Shown here one piece after another: positions 11,801 to 22,523 of a DNA stretch of 64,000 nt. The position numbers and the translations under genes were made by a program. The stretch's first letter is position 1. Each line of letters starts with the position of its first letter. This DNA comes from Mycobacterium simiae. GTDB lineage: Bacteria; Actinomycetota; Actinomycetes; Mycobacteriales; Mycobacteriaceae. Where the stretch lies: assembly GCF_010727605.1 (NCBI RefSeq), contig NZ_AP022568.1, positions 372,001 through 436,000 of the forward strand, read 5' to 3'. The notes below the pieces were generated by a model. The model was not told the DNA's origin and did no database searches. It saw only the letters and a list, made by a program, of their open reading frames with translations.

Positions 11801-14515
11801 TCAACCGACCCGCGCTATCGCGGCGATCTGCGAACGCAGTGCGTTCAGCGCCGCATCGATGCCGGTCGGATTCTTGCCCGAACCCTGCGCCAGGTCGGGC
11901 TTGCCGCCGCCGCGCCCGTCGACGGCCACGGCGAGCTCTTTGACCAGGTCATTGGCGCGCAGCCCGAGCTCTTGGGCGGCCGGATTGGCGGCGACGGCAT
12001 ACGGCACGCTGTCGGCTTCGCCTTCGGCGATCAGCGCCACCACCGCGGGGTCGCTGCCGAACTTGCCCCGGATATCGCCGACCAGGGAGCGCAGCTCGCC
12101 CGCCGTCATCCCGCCGGACATTCGCTGCGCCACCACACGGACGTTACCGATCCGCTCGGCGCCGGCGGCGGCGTTGGTCGCGGCGGCCCGGGCACCAGCC
12201 ATCCGGGTCCGCTCGAGTTCCTTCTCGGCGGCCTTGAGCCGCTCGACCAGATTGGCCACCCGGGCGGGCACCTCGTCGGACGGCACCTTGAGCGACGACG
12301 CCAGTCCGGCCATCAGGGCGCGTTCCTTGGCCAGGTGCCGAAACGATTCCAGGCCGACGTAGGCCTCTACCCGTCGCACCCCGGACCCGATCGACGACTC
12401 GCCCAGGATGGTCACCGGCCCGATCTGCGCCGAGTTGTGCACGTGAGTGCCGCCACACAGCTCCAGCGAGAACGGCCCGCCGATCTCCACCACCCGCACC
12501 TGGTCGGGATAGGCCTCGCCAAACAGCGCCATCGCGCCCATCGCCTTGGCTTTCTCCAGCCTCTCGGTGAAGGTGTGCACCTCGTAGTCGGCCTGCACAG
12601 CCTCGTTGGTGACCTCTTCGATCTGGCTGCGCTGGTCATCGGTGAGCGAGCCTTGCCAGTTGAAGTCGAAACGCAGGTAGCCCGGGCGGTTCAATGATCC
12701 GGCCTGAACAGCGTTGGGGCCCAACACTTGTCGCAGTGCGGCGTGCACCATGTGGGTACCCGAGTGGCCCTGCGTCGCCCCTTTGCGCCAGCCCGGGTCC
12801 ACCGCGGCGACCACGGTGTCGCCCTCGACGAACTCACCGGACTCGACGTTGACGCGATGTACCCACAGGGTTTTGGCGATCTTCTGCACGTCGGTGACCG
12901 CGGCCCGGGCGCTCGCGCCGGATCCGGTTCCGCTGATGGTGCCCTCGTCGGCGATCTGGCCACCCGACTCGGCATACAGCGGGGTGCGGTCCAAGACCAG
13001 CTCCACCCGCTGCCCGTCACCGGCTCCCCCGGTGGCACCGTGTGCGACCACCGGCACCCGCTTGCCGTCCACGAAGATGCCCAGAATCCTTGCCTGAGAG
13101 CTTAATTCGTCGAATCCGGTGAATTCGGTGGGCCCGGCGTCGACCAGTTCGCGGTACGCACTCAGGTCGGCGTGCGCGTGTTTACGCGCCGCGGCGTCGG
13201 CCTTGGCCCGCCGGCGTTGTTCGGCCATCAGTTCCCGGAAGCCCAGCTCGTCGACCTGCAGCCCGGCCTCGGCGGCCATCTCCAGGGTGAGCTCGATCGG
13301 GAAGCCGTAAGTGTCATGCAGGGTAAAGGCGTCCGAACCCGAAACCGTGTTCTTGCCAGCCGATTTGGTACTGCCCGCCACGTCGTCGAACAGCTTCGAA
13401 CCTGAGGCCAGGGTGCGGTTGAACGCGGTCTCCTCGGCGACGGCGATACGGCGGATCCGGTCGAAGTCCTCGACCAGTTCGGGATAGGACGGGCCCATCG
13501 CGTCGCGCACGGTAGCCATCAGGTCACCGACGACCGGGCCCTCGATGCCGAGCAGCTTGGCCGAGCGCACCACCCGGCGCAGCAGCCGGCGCAATACATA
13601 ACCACGGCCGTCGTTGCCCGGGCTCACCCCGTCGCCGATCAGGATCGCGGCGGTGCGGCTATGGTCGGCGATGATCCGGTAGCGCACGTCATCGGCGTGG
13701 TTGCCCGCGTCATAGCCGCGCGGTGCGCGCTCGGCCACCATGTCGATCACCGGCCGCAACAAGTCGGTCTCGTAGACGTTGTGCACACCCTGCAGGATGA
13801 ACGCGACCCGTTCCACACCCATGCCGGTGTCGATGTTCTTGCGCGGCAACGGCCCGAGAATCTCGAAGTCGTCCTTGCTGGTGCCCTCGCCCCGCTCGTT
13901 CTGCATGAACACGAGGTTCCAGATCTCGATGTAGCGGTCCTCGTTGGCGATCGGCCCGCCCTCGACGCCGAACTCCGGCCCCCGGTCGTAGTAGATCTCC
14001 GACGACGGGCCGCACGGCCCAGGAATGCCCATCGACCAGTAGTTGTCCGCCATACCGCGGCGCTGGATCCGCTCGGCCGGCAGACCGGCGATCTGCTGCC
14101 ACAGCTGCACGGCCTCGTCATCATCGAAATAGACTGTGGTCCAGATCTTTTCGGGATCCAGCCCGTACCCGCCGTCGGCGACGGATGTGGTCAGCAGGGA
14201 CCAGGCCAGCTCGATGGCCTCCCGCTTGAAGTAGTCGCCGAACGAAAAGTTGCCGGCCATCTGGAAGAAGGTGTTGTGCCGGGTGGTGATGCCCACCTCG
14301 TCGATATCCGGGGTGCGGATGCACTTCTGGATGCTGGTGGCCGTCGCGTACGGCGGTGTGCGCTGCCCCAGGAAGAACGGCACGAACTGGACCATGCCGG
14401 CGTTGACGAACAACAGGTTGGGGTCGTCGAGGATCACCGACGCGCTCGGCACCTCGGTGTGGCCCGCCTTCACGAAATGATCAAGAAATCGCTTCCTGAT
14501 CTCGTGTGTCTGCAC
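11801..14515 (-). CDS. alaS: alanyl-tRNA synthetase
   Basis: Charges tRNA-Ala and edits mischarged serine. The GTG at 14515 ([14 protein letters not shown]) gives 904 residues, the length I recall for the M. tuberculosis enzyme. Class II motif 1 region, [17 protein letters not shown] and [12 protein letters not shown] are in the catalytic domain. The editing domain has [17 protein letters not shown] (HxxxH) and [15 protein letters not shown] (CxxxH). The C-Ala region ends [16 protein letters not shown] frame extending 17 codons upstream is not needed. A perfect 7-bp inverted repeat lies about 30 bp upstream. Confidence 0.96.
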   Translation of the reverse strand: MQTHEIRKRFLDHFVKAGHTEVPSASVILDDPNLLFVNAGMVQFVPFFLGQRTPPYATATSIQKCIRTPDIDEVGITTRHNTFFQMAGNFSFGDYFKREAIELAWSLLTTSVADGGYGLDPEKIWTTVYFDDDEAVQLWQQIAGLPAERIQRRGMADNYWSMGIPGPCGPSSEIYYDRGPEFGVEGGPIANEDRYIEIWNLVFMQNERGEGTSKDDFEILGPLPRKNIDTGMGVERVAFILQGVHNVYETDLLRPVIDMVAERAPRGYDAGNHADDVRYRIIADHSRTAAILIGDGVSPGNDGRGYVLRRLLRRVVRSAKLLGIEGPVVGDLMATVRDAMGPSYPELVEDFDRIRRIAVAEETAFNRTLASGSKLFDDVAGSTKSAGKNTVSGSDAFTLHDTYGFPIELTLEMAAEAGLQVDELGFRELMAEQRRRAKADAAARKHAHADLSAYRELVDAGPTEFTGFDELSSQARILGIFVDGKRVPVVAHGATGGAGDGQRVELVLDRTPLYAESGGQIADEGTISGTGSGASARAAVTDVQKIAKTLWVHRVNVESGEFVEGDTVVAAVDPGWRKGATQGHSGTHMVHAALRQVLGPNAVQAGSLNRPGYLRFDFNWQGSLTDDQRSQIEEVTNEAVQADYEVHTFTERLEKAKAMGAMALFGEAYPDQVRVVEIGGPFSLELCGGTHVHNSAQIGPVTILGESSIGSGVRRVEAYVGLESFRHLAKERALMAGLASSLKVPSDEVPARVANLVERLKAAEKELERTRMAGARAAATNAAAGAERIGNVRVVAQRMSGGMTAGELRSLVGDIRGKFGSDPAVVALIAEGEADSVPYAVAANPAAQELGLRANDLVKELAVAVDGRGGGKPDLAQGSGKNPTGIDAALNALRSQIAAIARVG

Positions 14516-14543
14516 TCTTTTCCGCTTCTTCCTGATATCGGCT

Positions 14544-14562
14544 GTTCGAAGCTGTTTCGAAC
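14544..14562. promoter_or_regulatory. perfect inverted repeat upstream of alaS
   Basis: GTTCGAA-gctgt-TTCGAAC, 7-bp arms with a 5-bp spacer, lies 29-47 bp upstream of the alaS start in the 87-bp gap between alaS and the yjbQ stop. It is a candidate operator for alaS. It resembles the mycobacterial LexA half-site sequence but has the opposite arm order and wrong spacing, so I do not call it an SOS box. Confidence 0.35.
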
Positions 14563-14602
14563 GCACACAGTACCGGCCCCGGCGCAGCCACCGGGCCGGC
14601 AG

Positions 14603-15004
14603 CTAGCCCCGGAGAAAGCTCAGCCGGACCGACCGTCGCGGGTTGTCGCGGTTGAGGTCGACCAGAACGACGCTCTGCCAGGTGCCCAGCTGCGGTTCGC
14701 CGGCCGCGACCGGGACCGTCACCGACGGTGCGACGATTGCCGGCAACACGTGGTCGGCGCCGTGGCCGGGTGACCCATGCGCATGGCGATAGCGGTCATC
14801 GCGCGGCAGCAGCCGCTCCAGCGTGTCGACCAGGTCGTCGTCGGAACCGGCGCCGGTCTCGATGATGGCGACCCCGGCCGTTGCGTGCGGGACGAACACG
14901 TTGCACAAGCCGTCCCCGCAGGAGAAGCAGAACCTGCGCACCGCGTCGGTCAGATCGACGATGCGCCGATCGGTGGTGTCCACCTCGAGCACGTCCGTAT
15001 CCAT
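14603..15004 (-). CDS. YjbQ-family (UPF0047) protein
   Basis: 133 residues from ATG 15004. Family features: [15 protein letters not shown] near residue 40, the metal/phosphate-site [21 protein letters not shown] region with several His, and a C-terminal [18 protein letters not shown]. YjbQ proteins are small trimers with weak thiamine-phosphate-synthase-like activity reported; the physiological role is not established. The same gene (Rv2556c, recalled) precedes alaS in M. tuberculosis. Confidence 0.88.
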   Translation of the reverse strand: MDTDVLEVDTTDRRIVDLTDAVRRFCFSCGDGLCNVFVPHATAGVAIIETGAGSDDDLVDTLERLLPRDDRYRHAHGSPGHGADHVLPAIVAPSVTVPVAAGEPQLGTWQSVVLVDLNRDNPRRSVRLSFLRG

Positions 15005-15151
15005 CGAATCAAGACTACGGCGCGGCGTCGGCGCCCGCTGCCAACCAGCGGCGGCCAGGCCATTGCCACCGGTAATCCGGAAGAGGAAGGTAGTCGGTGG
15101 GACCGGTGGCGCCACCGGGGGCGCTGCTGGCGAACACAGCAGGGAGCCATC

Positions 15152-15775
15152 GTGTACGCACGTTCTTTCACCATCGACGGGCAACCACTGTCGGTCGACA
15201 TCGGTATCGCCCACGTTCGCGACGTCGTCATGGCGGAAATGCAAGAGATCGACGGATACGTCGGGATGTCACTGCTGGTCGACCGCCAGTCCGGGCGCTG
15301 CATCGCCACCAGCTCGTGGGACTCCATCGCGGCGATGCGCGCCAGCGCCGAGCGGGTGGCGGTGATCCGCGACCACGTCGCGTTGATGTTCGATGGCAGC
15401 GCCAGCGTCGAAGAATGGCGCATCGCCTCGCTGCACCGCCGGCACCGCTCACCCGAGGGTGCGTTCGTGCGCGCCACCTGGCTCAAGGTGGTGCCCGACC
15501 AGCTCGAGCGATCGATGGACCTCTACCGCATGGCGGTGCTGCCGGAGATGGAGACGCTGGAAGGGTTCTGCAGCGCCAGCTTGATGGTGGACCATCCGGC
15601 CGGCCGTCGCGCGGTGTCCTGCTCGACGTTCGACAGCCAGCTGGCGATGGCACGCAACAGCGAGGCCGCCGGGGAGCTGCGCAGCCGGCGGGCCCGCGAC
15701 CTGGGCGCCGAAATCGTCGACGTCGCCGAGTTCGAGTTGGCGATCGCCCGACTCAGCGTGCCCGAGCTGGTCTGA
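15152..15775 (+). CDS. two-repeat alpha/beta-barrel stress-type protein (Rv2557/Rv2558-like)
   Basis: 207 residues from GTG 15152, with GGGAG a few bases upstream. The sequence is two copies of an about 100-residue unit. Unit 1 has [20 protein letters not shown] then [13 protein letters not shown]; unit 2 has [20 protein letters not shown] then [13 protein letters not shown]. The pattern fits two antibiotic-monooxygenase-like ferredoxin folds. M. tuberculosis has two adjacent paralogues here, Rv2557 and Rv2558, reported as induced by starvation; this window has only one. No catalytic residues can be assigned. Confidence 0.8.
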   Translation: MYARSFTIDGQPLSVDIGIAHVRDVVMAEMQEIDGYVGMSLLVDRQSGRCIATSSWDSIAAMRASAERVAVIRDHVALMFDGSASVEEWRIASLHRRHRSPEGAFVRATWLKVVPDQLERSMDLYRMAVLPEMETLEGFCSASLMVDHPAGRRAVSCSTFDSQLAMARNSEAAGELRSRRARDLGAEIVDVAEFELAIARLSVPELV

Positions 15776-15779
15776 GCCG

Positions 15780-17144
15780 TCAGCCGCGCTTGCGCCGGAT
15801 GATCGCGCGCAGCCGCTCCAGCCGCCCGGTGATCTCGCGTTCGACGCCGCGCCCGGTGGGCTGGTAATAGTCGACGCCCACCAGGTCGTCGGGTGGATAT
15901 TGTTGGGCGACAACACCATCCGGGCTGTCATGAGAGTATTTGTAGCCCTGCGCGTTGCCGAGTGCCGCCGCGCCCGAGTAGTGGCCGTCGCGCAGATGCG
16001 CCGGTACCAGGCCCGCCCTGCCGGCCTTGATGTCATTCATCGCAGCGGCCAGCGCGGTGGTCACCGCGTTCGATTTCGGTGCAGTGGCCAGGTGAATGGT
16101 GGCATGCGCCAATGTCAGCTGCGCCTCAGGCATGCCGATCAGCGCGACGGTCTGCGCGGCGGCCACCGCGACCTGCAGTGCCGTCGGGTCGGCCATGCCG
16201 ATGTCCTCGCTGGCCAGGATCATCAGCCGGCGCGCGACGAACCGCGGATCCTCGCCGGCCACGAGCATGCGGGCCAGGTAATGCAACGCTGCATCGACGT
16301 CAGAGCCGCGCACCGACTTGATGAACGCGCTGATCACGTCGTAGTGCTGGTCGCCATCGCGGTCGTAACGCACCGCGGCTTTGTCCAATGACTGCTCGAC
16401 GGCCGCGACGGTCAGCTCGCCCCCGGGCTCGACCGCCTCGGCCGCCACCTCGAGCGCGGTCAGGGCCCGGCGGGCATCGCCGGCGGCCAACTGCACCAGC
16501 AGGTCGACGGCCTCGGACTGCACCGCGATCTGACCGCCCAGACCGCGGGGGTCGTCGATCGCGCGCTGCACCACGGTACGGATGTCGTCGGCGGTCAACG
16601 GGCGCAGCTGCAGGATCAGCGACCGCGACAGCAGCGGCGCGACGACCGAGAACGACGGGTTCTCGGTGGTCGCCGCGACCAACAGCACCACCCGGTTCTC
16701 CACCGCGGAAAGCAACGCGTCCTGCTGGGTTTTGGAGAACCGGTGCACTTCGTCGATGAACAACACCGTCTGTTCGCCGTGCAGTAGGCCCCGGCGGGCG
16801 GTCTCGATGACGGCCCGGACGTCTTTGACGCCCGCCGACAACGCCGACAACGCCTCGAATCGGCGGCCGGTCGCCTGGGAGACCAGCGCTGCCAACGTCG
16901 TCTTACCGCTTCCCGGCGGGCCGTAGAGAATGGCCGAGGCTACCCCCGACCCTTCGACCAGGCGGCGCAGCGGCGAACCGGGTGCAAGCAGGTGGTCCTG
17001 ACCGACTACCTCGTCCAGCGACGCCGGCCGCATCCGCACTGCCAGCGGGGCGCCGGCCGGGGCGGCCGGGGCGGTATAGCCCGGACCGCCCAAAGACGAT
17101 TCGCCGGGCAGGTCAAACAGACCGTCGGACACGATTTCAGGCAT
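15780..17144 (-). CDS. rarA: replication-associated recombination protein RarA/MgsA
   Basis: AAA+ ATPase related to clamp-loader subunits, acting at stalled replication forks. 454 residues from ATG 17144. Walker A is [17 protein letters not shown], Walker [17 protein letters not shown], sensor 1 [15 protein letters not shown], and the arginine finger lies in [10 protein letters not shown]. The C-terminal domain has [28 protein letters not shown] and the MgsA-type [20 protein letters not shown]. It is convergent with the preceding plus-strand gene and divergent from the next one. Confidence 0.94.
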   Translation of the reverse strand: MPEIVSDGLFDLPGESSLGGPGYTAPAAPAGAPLAVRMRPASLDEVVGQDHLLAPGSPLRRLVEGSGVASAILYGPPGSGKTTLAALVSQATGRRFEALSALSAGVKDVRAVIETARRGLLHGEQTVLFIDEVHRFSKTQQDALLSAVENRVVLLVAATTENPSFSVVAPLLSRSLILQLRPLTADDIRTVVQRAIDDPRGLGGQIAVQSEAVDLLVQLAAGDARRALTALEVAAEAVEPGGELTVAAVEQSLDKAAVRYDRDGDQHYDVISAFIKSVRGSDVDAALHYLARMLVAGEDPRFVARRLMILASEDIGMADPTALQVAVAAAQTVALIGMPEAQLTLAHATIHLATAPKSNAVTTALAAAMNDIKAGRAGLVPAHLRDGHYSGAAALGNAQGYKYSHDSPDGVVAQQYPPDDLVGVDYYQPTGRGVEREITGRLERLRAIIRRKRG

Positions 17145-17332
17145 ACCACGCGGACCGGACATGTACGCCGCGACGGCGGCGCGAGCCGGCGCCGGACGCC
17201 GGGAAAACAATCAACGCAGGCAAACGTCAATCCTCGCTCCGCGGCCGCATATTTGCTAAGTTCCGCATTGCCAAGTTCTCCGCGCGTGTGCCCGCAAGCT
17301 CCTCCCACAGCGACAGCGAATCAGGACGGCAA

Positions 17333-18352
17333 ATGAGCCAGCCACCCGAACACCCAGGCGATCCGGCCGGCCCCGACGGCGGCGACCACAACCCGTCCGG
17401 CTATCCACCCCCGCCTCCGCCGCCGGGTTATGGCGCACCCCCGCCGCCGCCGGGCCATGAGACACCGCCGCCGGGCTATGGGACACCACCGCCGGGCTAT
17501 GGGACACCACCGGGTTATGGCGCACCCCCGCCGCCGCCCGGCTATCCACCACAACCCGGCGTTGGCAGCCCCTATGGCGCCCCGCCGTCGCCGCAATTCG
17601 ACGTCGGTGCGGCGGTGAAGTGGTCGTGGGCGAAGTTCACCCAGAACGCCGCGGCGCTGATCGTGCCGGTGTTGGCCTACGCGGCGGTGATCACCGCAGC
17701 CATCCTGGTGGTAGCGCTGTTGCCGATGGCGTTCGGCCAGAGCACCAGCACGACCTACACCGACAGCTTCGGCCAGACCACCAACGGCGTGGAAATCGCG
17801 TACGGCCCGGCGTCCATCGCCGTGATGATCGTCGGCTACATCCTGCTGTTCGTCGTGGTGGTGTACATGCATGCCGCATTGCTGACCGGCGGCCTGGACC
17901 TGGCCGACGGTAAACCGGTGAGCATCGGATCGTTGTTCAAGCCGCGCAAGCTCGGCACGGTGTTCGTCACGGCCCTGCTGATCGCGGCCGGTGTCACCGT
18001 CGGCTCGATCCTATGTTTCGTCCCCGGCCTCATCTTCGCGGTCGCCACCTTGTTCGCATTGACGTTCGCGATCGACCGGTCGCTGTCGCCGGTGGAATCC
18101 ATCAAGGCCAGCATCGCGACCGTCCGCGCCAACATCGGTCCGTCGCTGCTGTCCTGGCTGGTGCAGTACGCGGTGGTGCTGGTGGGCGAATTGTTGTGCG
18201 GGGTGGGCATTATCGTGGCCCTCCCGGTAGCCGCGCTGATCCAGGTCTATACCTACCGCAAGCTTTCCGGCGGTCAGGTCGTCTCGCTGGAGCAGCCCGG
18301 TTACCAGCCGGGACCGCCGCCCGGGCCGCCGCCCGGACAGCAGTTCGCCTAG
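17333..18352 (+). CDS. Pro/Gly/Tyr-rich multi-spanning membrane protein
   Basis: 339 residues from ATG 17333 with AGGACGG just upstream. Residues about 20-85 are a low-complexity tail of PPPGYG, PPPPPGY and TPPPGYG units. Then comes a conserved VGAAVKWSWAKFTQNAAALI entry and about six hydrophobic segments, and a final Pro-Gly tail (PGPPPGPPPGQ). It corresponds to Rv2560 (recalled). Cytosolic proline-rich tails of this kind are common in mycobacterial membrane proteins and may bind partners, but no function is known. The next gene is a paralogue lacking the repeat tail. Confidence 0.82.
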   Translation: MSQPPEHPGDPAGPDGGDHNPSGYPPPPPPPGYGAPPPPPGHETPPPGYGTPPPGYGTPPGYGAPPPPPGYPPQPGVGSPYGAPPSPQFDVGAAVKWSWAKFTQNAAALIVPVLAYAAVITAAILVVALLPMAFGQSTSTTYTDSFGQTTNGVEIAYGPASIAVMIVGYILLFVVVVYMHAALLTGGLDLADGKPVSIGSLFKPRKLGTVFVTALLIAAGVTVGSILCFVPGLIFAVATLFALTFAIDRSLSPVESIKASIATVRANIGPSLLSWLVQYAVVLVGELLCGVGIIVALPVAALIQVYTYRKLSGGQVVSLEQPGYQPGPPPGPPPGQQFA

Positions 18353-18368
18353 TCGGCTTCGCCGCGCA

Positions 18369-19106
18369 ATGACCGGACCCGCACAGCATCCCGGCCGTAT
18401 CGGCATCGCGTTTGGCTGGGCGTGGAACGCATTCACCCGCAACGCCATAGCGCTGATCGTGGCGACCGCCGGCTACGGCGTGCTGTTCGCCGCGGCCTCC
18501 ACGCTGAACTTCCTGGGCCAGAACATGAGCACCAACTTCACCAAGTTCGACTTCACCGACTACAACTTCTCGATGGACTTCAGCCCCACCGGAGTGGCCG
18601 TCATCGGACTGGGCTACGTCGTCTCGCTGATCGTGACCGCGTACGCCCAAGCCGGGTTCTTCTCCGGCTGCCTGGACATCGCCGACGGCAAGCCGGTGAA
18701 CGTCGGATCCTTTTTCAAGCCACGCAACCTTGGCATGGCGTTTCTGGCCGCATTCCTGGTCAGCGTCGTCACCGCGATCGGGTATGCGGCATGCTTCCTG
18801 CCGGGCCTGCTGGTGGTGATCTTCACCCAGTTCACCATCCTGTTCGTGGTCGATCGCTCACAGTCGGCCAGCAAGGGCTTCACGTCAAGCGTCGCCTTGG
18901 TCGGGTCCAATTTCGTCGCCGCGCTGCTGGTGTGGCTGCTGTCCGTGGCGGCGATCGTCCTCGGCTCGCTGGCGTGCGGCATCGGCCTGCTGGTGACCGT
19001 CCCCATCGCGGCACTGATCATGACCTACTCCTACCGGACACTTTCCGGTGGTCAGGTCGCACCGCCGGCACCGCCGGGACCGCTGCCGAGACCGCTGCCC
19101 GCGTAG
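18369..19106 (+). CDS. paralogous multi-spanning membrane protein
   Basis: 245 residues, 16 bp after the preceding gene. It is a tandem paralogue: GWAWNAFTRNAIALIV matches KWSWAKFTQNAAALIV; DIADGKPVNVGSFFKPRNLG matches DLADGKPVSIGSLFKPRKLG; and YSYRTLSGGQV matches YTYRKLSGGQV. It lacks the long Pro/Gly N-terminus and ends in a short Pro-rich tail. About six membrane segments are expected. The two genes are probably one transcript. Function unknown; the duplication suggests a hetero-oligomer or divergent subunits. Confidence 0.78.
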   Translation: MTGPAQHPGRIGIAFGWAWNAFTRNAIALIVATAGYGVLFAAASTLNFLGQNMSTNFTKFDFTDYNFSMDFSPTGVAVIGLGYVVSLIVTAYAQAGFFSGCLDIADGKPVNVGSFFKPRNLGMAFLAAFLVSVVTAIGYAACFLPGLLVVIFTQFTILFVVDRSQSASKGFTSSVALVGSNFVAALLVWLLSVAAIVLGSLACGIGLLVTVPIAALIMTYSYRTLSGGQVAPPAPPGPLPRPLPA

Positions 19107-19172
19107 CGAACCCGCCCCGGCCGCCCGACGGCGCGCTGCGGCCCGGCGACGCGTGTGATGAGATCAGCGGTT

Positions 19173-22100
19173 ATGAGTATCAAAGTTGCGCTGGAGCATC
19201 GCACCAGCTACACCTTTGACCGGCTGGTTTCGGTATTCCCGCACGTCGTGCGGCTGCGGCCGGCCCCGCACTCACGCACGCCCATCGAGGCCTACTCCCT
19301 GCGCGTCGAGCCCGCCGAGCATTTCATCAACTGGCAACAGGACGCGATGGGCAATTTCCTTGCCCGGCTTGTCTTTCCGAACCCCATGCGTCAACTGACC
19401 ATCACCGTCGGGCTAATCGCCGACCTCAAGGTGATCAACCCCTTCGACTTCTTCATCGAGGAGTGGGCCGAAACCTGGCCGCCCGCTTCGGGGTCGATCT
19501 ACCCCAAGGCGCTCGCCGAGGACCTCAAGCCGTATCTTCGGCCGGTCGACGAAGCCGACGAGGGGTCGGGGCCCGGCGAGCTCGCCCGGGCGTGGACGCG
19601 CAACTTCTCGGTTCCGGACGGCACCCGCACCATCGATTTCCTGGTCGCGCTCAACCGGGCGATCAACGCCGACGTGGCCTACAGCCTGCGCATGGAACCC
19701 GGCGTCCAGACGGCGGATTTCACGCTGCGCACCGGCGTGGGCTCGTGCCGGGATTCGGCATGGCTGCTGGTGTCGATCCTGCGCCAACTGGGGCTGGCCG
19801 CCCGGTTCGTGTCCGGCTACCTAGTGCAGTTGGCCTCCGACGTCGAGGCGCTCGACGGGCCGTCCGGGCCGGCCGCCGATTTCACCGACCTGCACGCCTG
19901 GACCGAGGTGTACATCCCGGGGGCGGGCTGGATCGGGCTGGACCCGACCTCGGGGCTGTTCGCCGGCGAGGGCCATATTCCGCTGGCCGCCACGCCGCAT
20001 CCGGTCAGCGCGGCCCCGATCACCGGCAGCACCGAGGTGTGCACCACCACACTCGAGTTCTCCAACACCGTCACCCGCATCCACGAGGATCCGCGCGTCA
20101 CGTTGCCCTACACCGACGCCGCGTGGGAGACGATCTGCGCGGTCGGCCGCAGCGTCGACGAGCGCCTGGCCGCCCGCGGCGTCCGGCTGACGGTCGGCGG
20201 CGAACCCACCTTCGTGTCGGTGGACAACCAGGTAAGTAAGGAATGGACGACGGAGGCCGACGGACCGCACAAGCGGCAGCGCGCCTCCGAGCTGGCCGGC
20301 CGGCTGAAAGCGGCGTGGGCCCCGCAGGGCCTGGTTCATCGCGGGCAGGGCCGCTGGTATCCGGGAGAACCGTTGCCGCGCTGGCAGATTGCGCTGTACT
20401 GGCGCGCCGATGGGGAACCGCTGTGGACCGACGAAACACTGCTGGCCGACCCCTGGGCTGCCGAGCCCGCCGGCGCCGGCGCCGACGACGAAACGGCGTA
20501 CAAGGTGCTCGCGGGGGTCGCCGAAAGCCTGGGATTGCCGCTGTCCCAGGTACGGCCGGCCTACGAAGACCCGCTGGCCCGCCTGGCCGCGAAAGTCCGG
20601 CTGCCGCAAGGTGATGCGGTGCGACCCGAAGAAGACCTCAGCGCCGACGACGCGGCCGCACGCGCCGCACTGCTGGCCCGGCTCGACGAAACGACCACAG
20701 CCCCGGCTGCTTTCGTGTTGCCATTGCACCGCCGCGAGGACGCCACCGGCTGGGCCAGCGCCGACTGGCGACTGCGCCGGGGCCGGATCGTGCTGCTGGA
20801 AGGGGATTCGCCGGCGGGATTGCGGCTGCCGCTGAACTCGATCAGCTGGAAGCCGCCGCGACCGTCGTTCGACGCCGACCCCCTGACCGTCGACACCGCG
20901 CTGTCGACGGAGTCGACCAGCGCGGAGACTACCGATGAGGACAGCGCGCCGACGACCGCGATGGTGGCGCAGGCCCGCGACGGGCTGCTGTATGTGTTCA
21001 TGCCGCCGACCGAGGCGCTGGACCACTTCGTCGACCTGATCGCGCGGGTCGAGGCCGCGGCGGCCAAGACCCGCACCGCGGTCGTGATCGAAGGCTACGG
21101 ACCACCGCCGGACCCGCGGCTGCAGTCGACGACGATCACTCCCGACCCGGGCGTCATCGAAGTCAACGTGGCACCCACCGCCAGCTTCGACGAGCAACGA
21201 CAGCAGCTCGAAACCCTATATGAGCAAGCACGATTGGCTCGACTGTCGACGGAGTCGTTCGACGTCGACGGCACACACGGCGGCACCGGCGGCGGCAACC
21301 ACATCACGCTGGGCGGGGTGACGCCCGCGGACTCACCACTGCTGCGCCGCCCGGATCTGCTGGTCTCGCTGCTGACCTACTGGCAGCGGCACCCGTCGTT
21401 GTCCTATCTGTTCGCCGGCCGCTTCGTCGGCACCACCTCGCAGGCACCCCGGGTGGACGAGGGCCGCAGCGAGGCGCTGTACGAACTCGAGATCGCGTTC
21501 GCCGAGATCGCCCGGCTCTCGGCCGCCAAGGGTGGACCGCGGCCGTGGGTGACCGACCGCGCGCTGCGGCACCTGCTGACCGACATCACCGGAAACACCC
21601 ACCGGGCCGAGTTCTGCATCGACAAGCTCTACAGCCCCGACAGCCCCCGCGGCCGGCTTGGGTTGCTCGAACTGCGGGGCTTCGAAATGCCGCCACACGT
21701 GCGCATGGCCATGGTGCAGTCGCTGCTGGTGCGTTCGTTGGTGGCCTGGTTCGCCGATGAGCCGCTGCACGCGCCGCTGATCCGGCACGGCGCCAACCTG
21801 CACGGCCGATACCTGTTGCCGCACTTCTTGATTCACGACATCGCCGACGTCGCCGCCGACCTGCGCGGGCACGGTATCGCGTTCGAGACCAGCTGGCTGG
21901 ACCCGTTCACCGAGTTCCGCTTCCCGCGCATCGGCACCGCCGTCTTCGACGGTGTGGAGATCGAGCTGCGCGGGGCGATCGAGCCGTGGAACACCCTGGG
22001 CGAGGAGTCCACCGCGACCGGCACCGCCCGCTACGTCGACTCCTCGGTCGAGCGGCTGCAGGTCCGCATCATCGGCGCCGACCGGCACCGCTACCTGGTC

Positions 22101-22496
22101 ACCTGCAACGGCTATCCGGTGCCGCTGCTGGCCACCGACAATCCCGACATCCACGTGGGCGGGGTGCGCTACAAGGCGTGGCAGCCGCCCAGCGCCCTGC
22201 ATCCCACGATCACCACCGACGTGCCATTGCAATTCGAGCTGATCGATTTGACGACGGGAACCTCGCGCGGCGGCTGCACCTATCACGTGGCGCACCCCGG
22301 CGGCCGGGCCTACGACGAACCCCCGGTCAACGCCGTCGAGGCCGAGGCGCGGCGTGCCCGGCGGTTCGAGGCGAGCGGCTTCACCCCCGGCAAACTCGAC
22401 CTGTCGGACCTGCGGGAGAAGCAGGCCCGGATATCCACCGACATCGGCGCGCCGGGCATTCTGGACCTGCGACGAGTGCGTACCGTGCAGCAGTAG
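19173..22496 (+). CDS. large transglutaminase-like protein (DUF2126 type)
   Basis: 1107 residues from ATG 19173. The first about 300 residues are a bacterial transglutaminase N-domain and core: the nucleophile lies in TGVGSCRDSAWLLVSILRQL, the His in DLHAWTEVYIPGAGW and the Asp in GLDPTSGLFAGEGHI. The remaining about 800 residues form the DUF2126 region (VGGEPTFVSVDNQVSKEW; GGGNHITLGGVTPADSPLLR; LLELRGFEMPPHVRMAMVQ). Proteins of this type occur beside ATP-grasp/alpha-E genes and were proposed from comparative genomics to make or cleave small peptide tags. The ATP-grasp partner follows after 27 bp. Matches Rv2566 (recalled). Confidence 0.88.
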   Translation: MSIKVALEHRTSYTFDRLVSVFPHVVRLRPAPHSRTPIEAYSLRVEPAEHFINWQQDAMGNFLARLVFPNPMRQLTITVGLIADLKVINPFDFFIEEWAETWPPASGSIYPKALAEDLKPYLRPVDEADEGSGPGELARAWTRNFSVPDGTRTIDFLVALNRAINADVAYSLRMEPGVQTADFTLRTGVGSCRDSAWLLVSILRQLGLAARFVSGYLVQLASDVEALDGPSGPAADFTDLHAWTEVYIPGAGWIGLDPTSGLFAGEGHIPLAATPHPVSAAPITGSTEVCTTTLEFSNTVTRIHEDPRVTLPYTDAAWETICAVGRSVDERLAARGVRLTVGGEPTFVSVDNQVSKEWTTEADGPHKRQRASELAGRLKAAWAPQGLVHRGQGRWYPGEPLPRWQIALYWRADGEPLWTDETLLADPWAAEPAGAGADDETAYKVLAGVAESLGLPLSQVRPAYEDPLARLAAKVRLPQGDAVRPEEDLSADDAAARAALLARLDETTTAPAAFVLPLHRREDATGWASADWRLRRGRIVLLEGDSPAGLRLPLNSISWKPPRPSFDADPLTVDTALSTESTSAETTDEDSAPTTAMVAQARDGLLYVFMPPTEALDHFVDLIARVEAAAAKTRTAVVIEGYGPPPDPRLQSTTITPDPGVIEVNVAPTASFDEQRQQLETLYEQARLARLSTESFDVDGTHGGTGGGNHITLGGVTPADSPLLRRPDLLVSLLTYWQRHPSLSYLFAGRFVGTTSQAPRVDEGRSEALYELEIAFAEIARLSAAKGGPRPWVTDRALRHLLTDITGNTHRAEFCIDKLYSPDSPRGRLGLLELRGFEMPPHVRMAMVQSLLVRSLVAWFADEPLHAPLIRHGANLHGRYLLPHFLIHDIADVAADLRGHGIAFETSWLDPFTEFRFPRIGTAVFDGVEIELRGAIEPWNTLGEESTATGTARYVDSSVERLQVRIIGADRHRYLVTCNGYPVPLLATDNPDIHVGGVRYKAWQPPSALHPTITTDVPLQFELIDLTTGTSRGGCTYHVAHPGGRAYDEPPVNAVEAEARRARRFEASGFTPGKLDLSDLREKQARISTDIGAPGILDLRRVRTVQQ

Positions 22497-22523
22497 TCAC
22501 GTCTTTAAAGAACTGGCATCTCA

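Noticed and set aside
14544..14562. Second-look candidate for a third SOS box upstream of alaS
   Set aside because: Arms are in the order GTTCGAA/TTCGAAC with a 5-bp spacer; the LexA consensus needs TCGAAC-N4-GTTCGA.
17400..17570. Short repeated DNA units that might look like a CRISPR or VNTR
   Set aside because: They are codon-level repeats encoding PPPGYG-type units of a membrane protein; there are no regular spacers.
19821..21197. 458-codon minus-strand frame inside the DUF2126 protein gene
   Set aside because: Antisense shadow with no domain, overlapping a strong coding frame.
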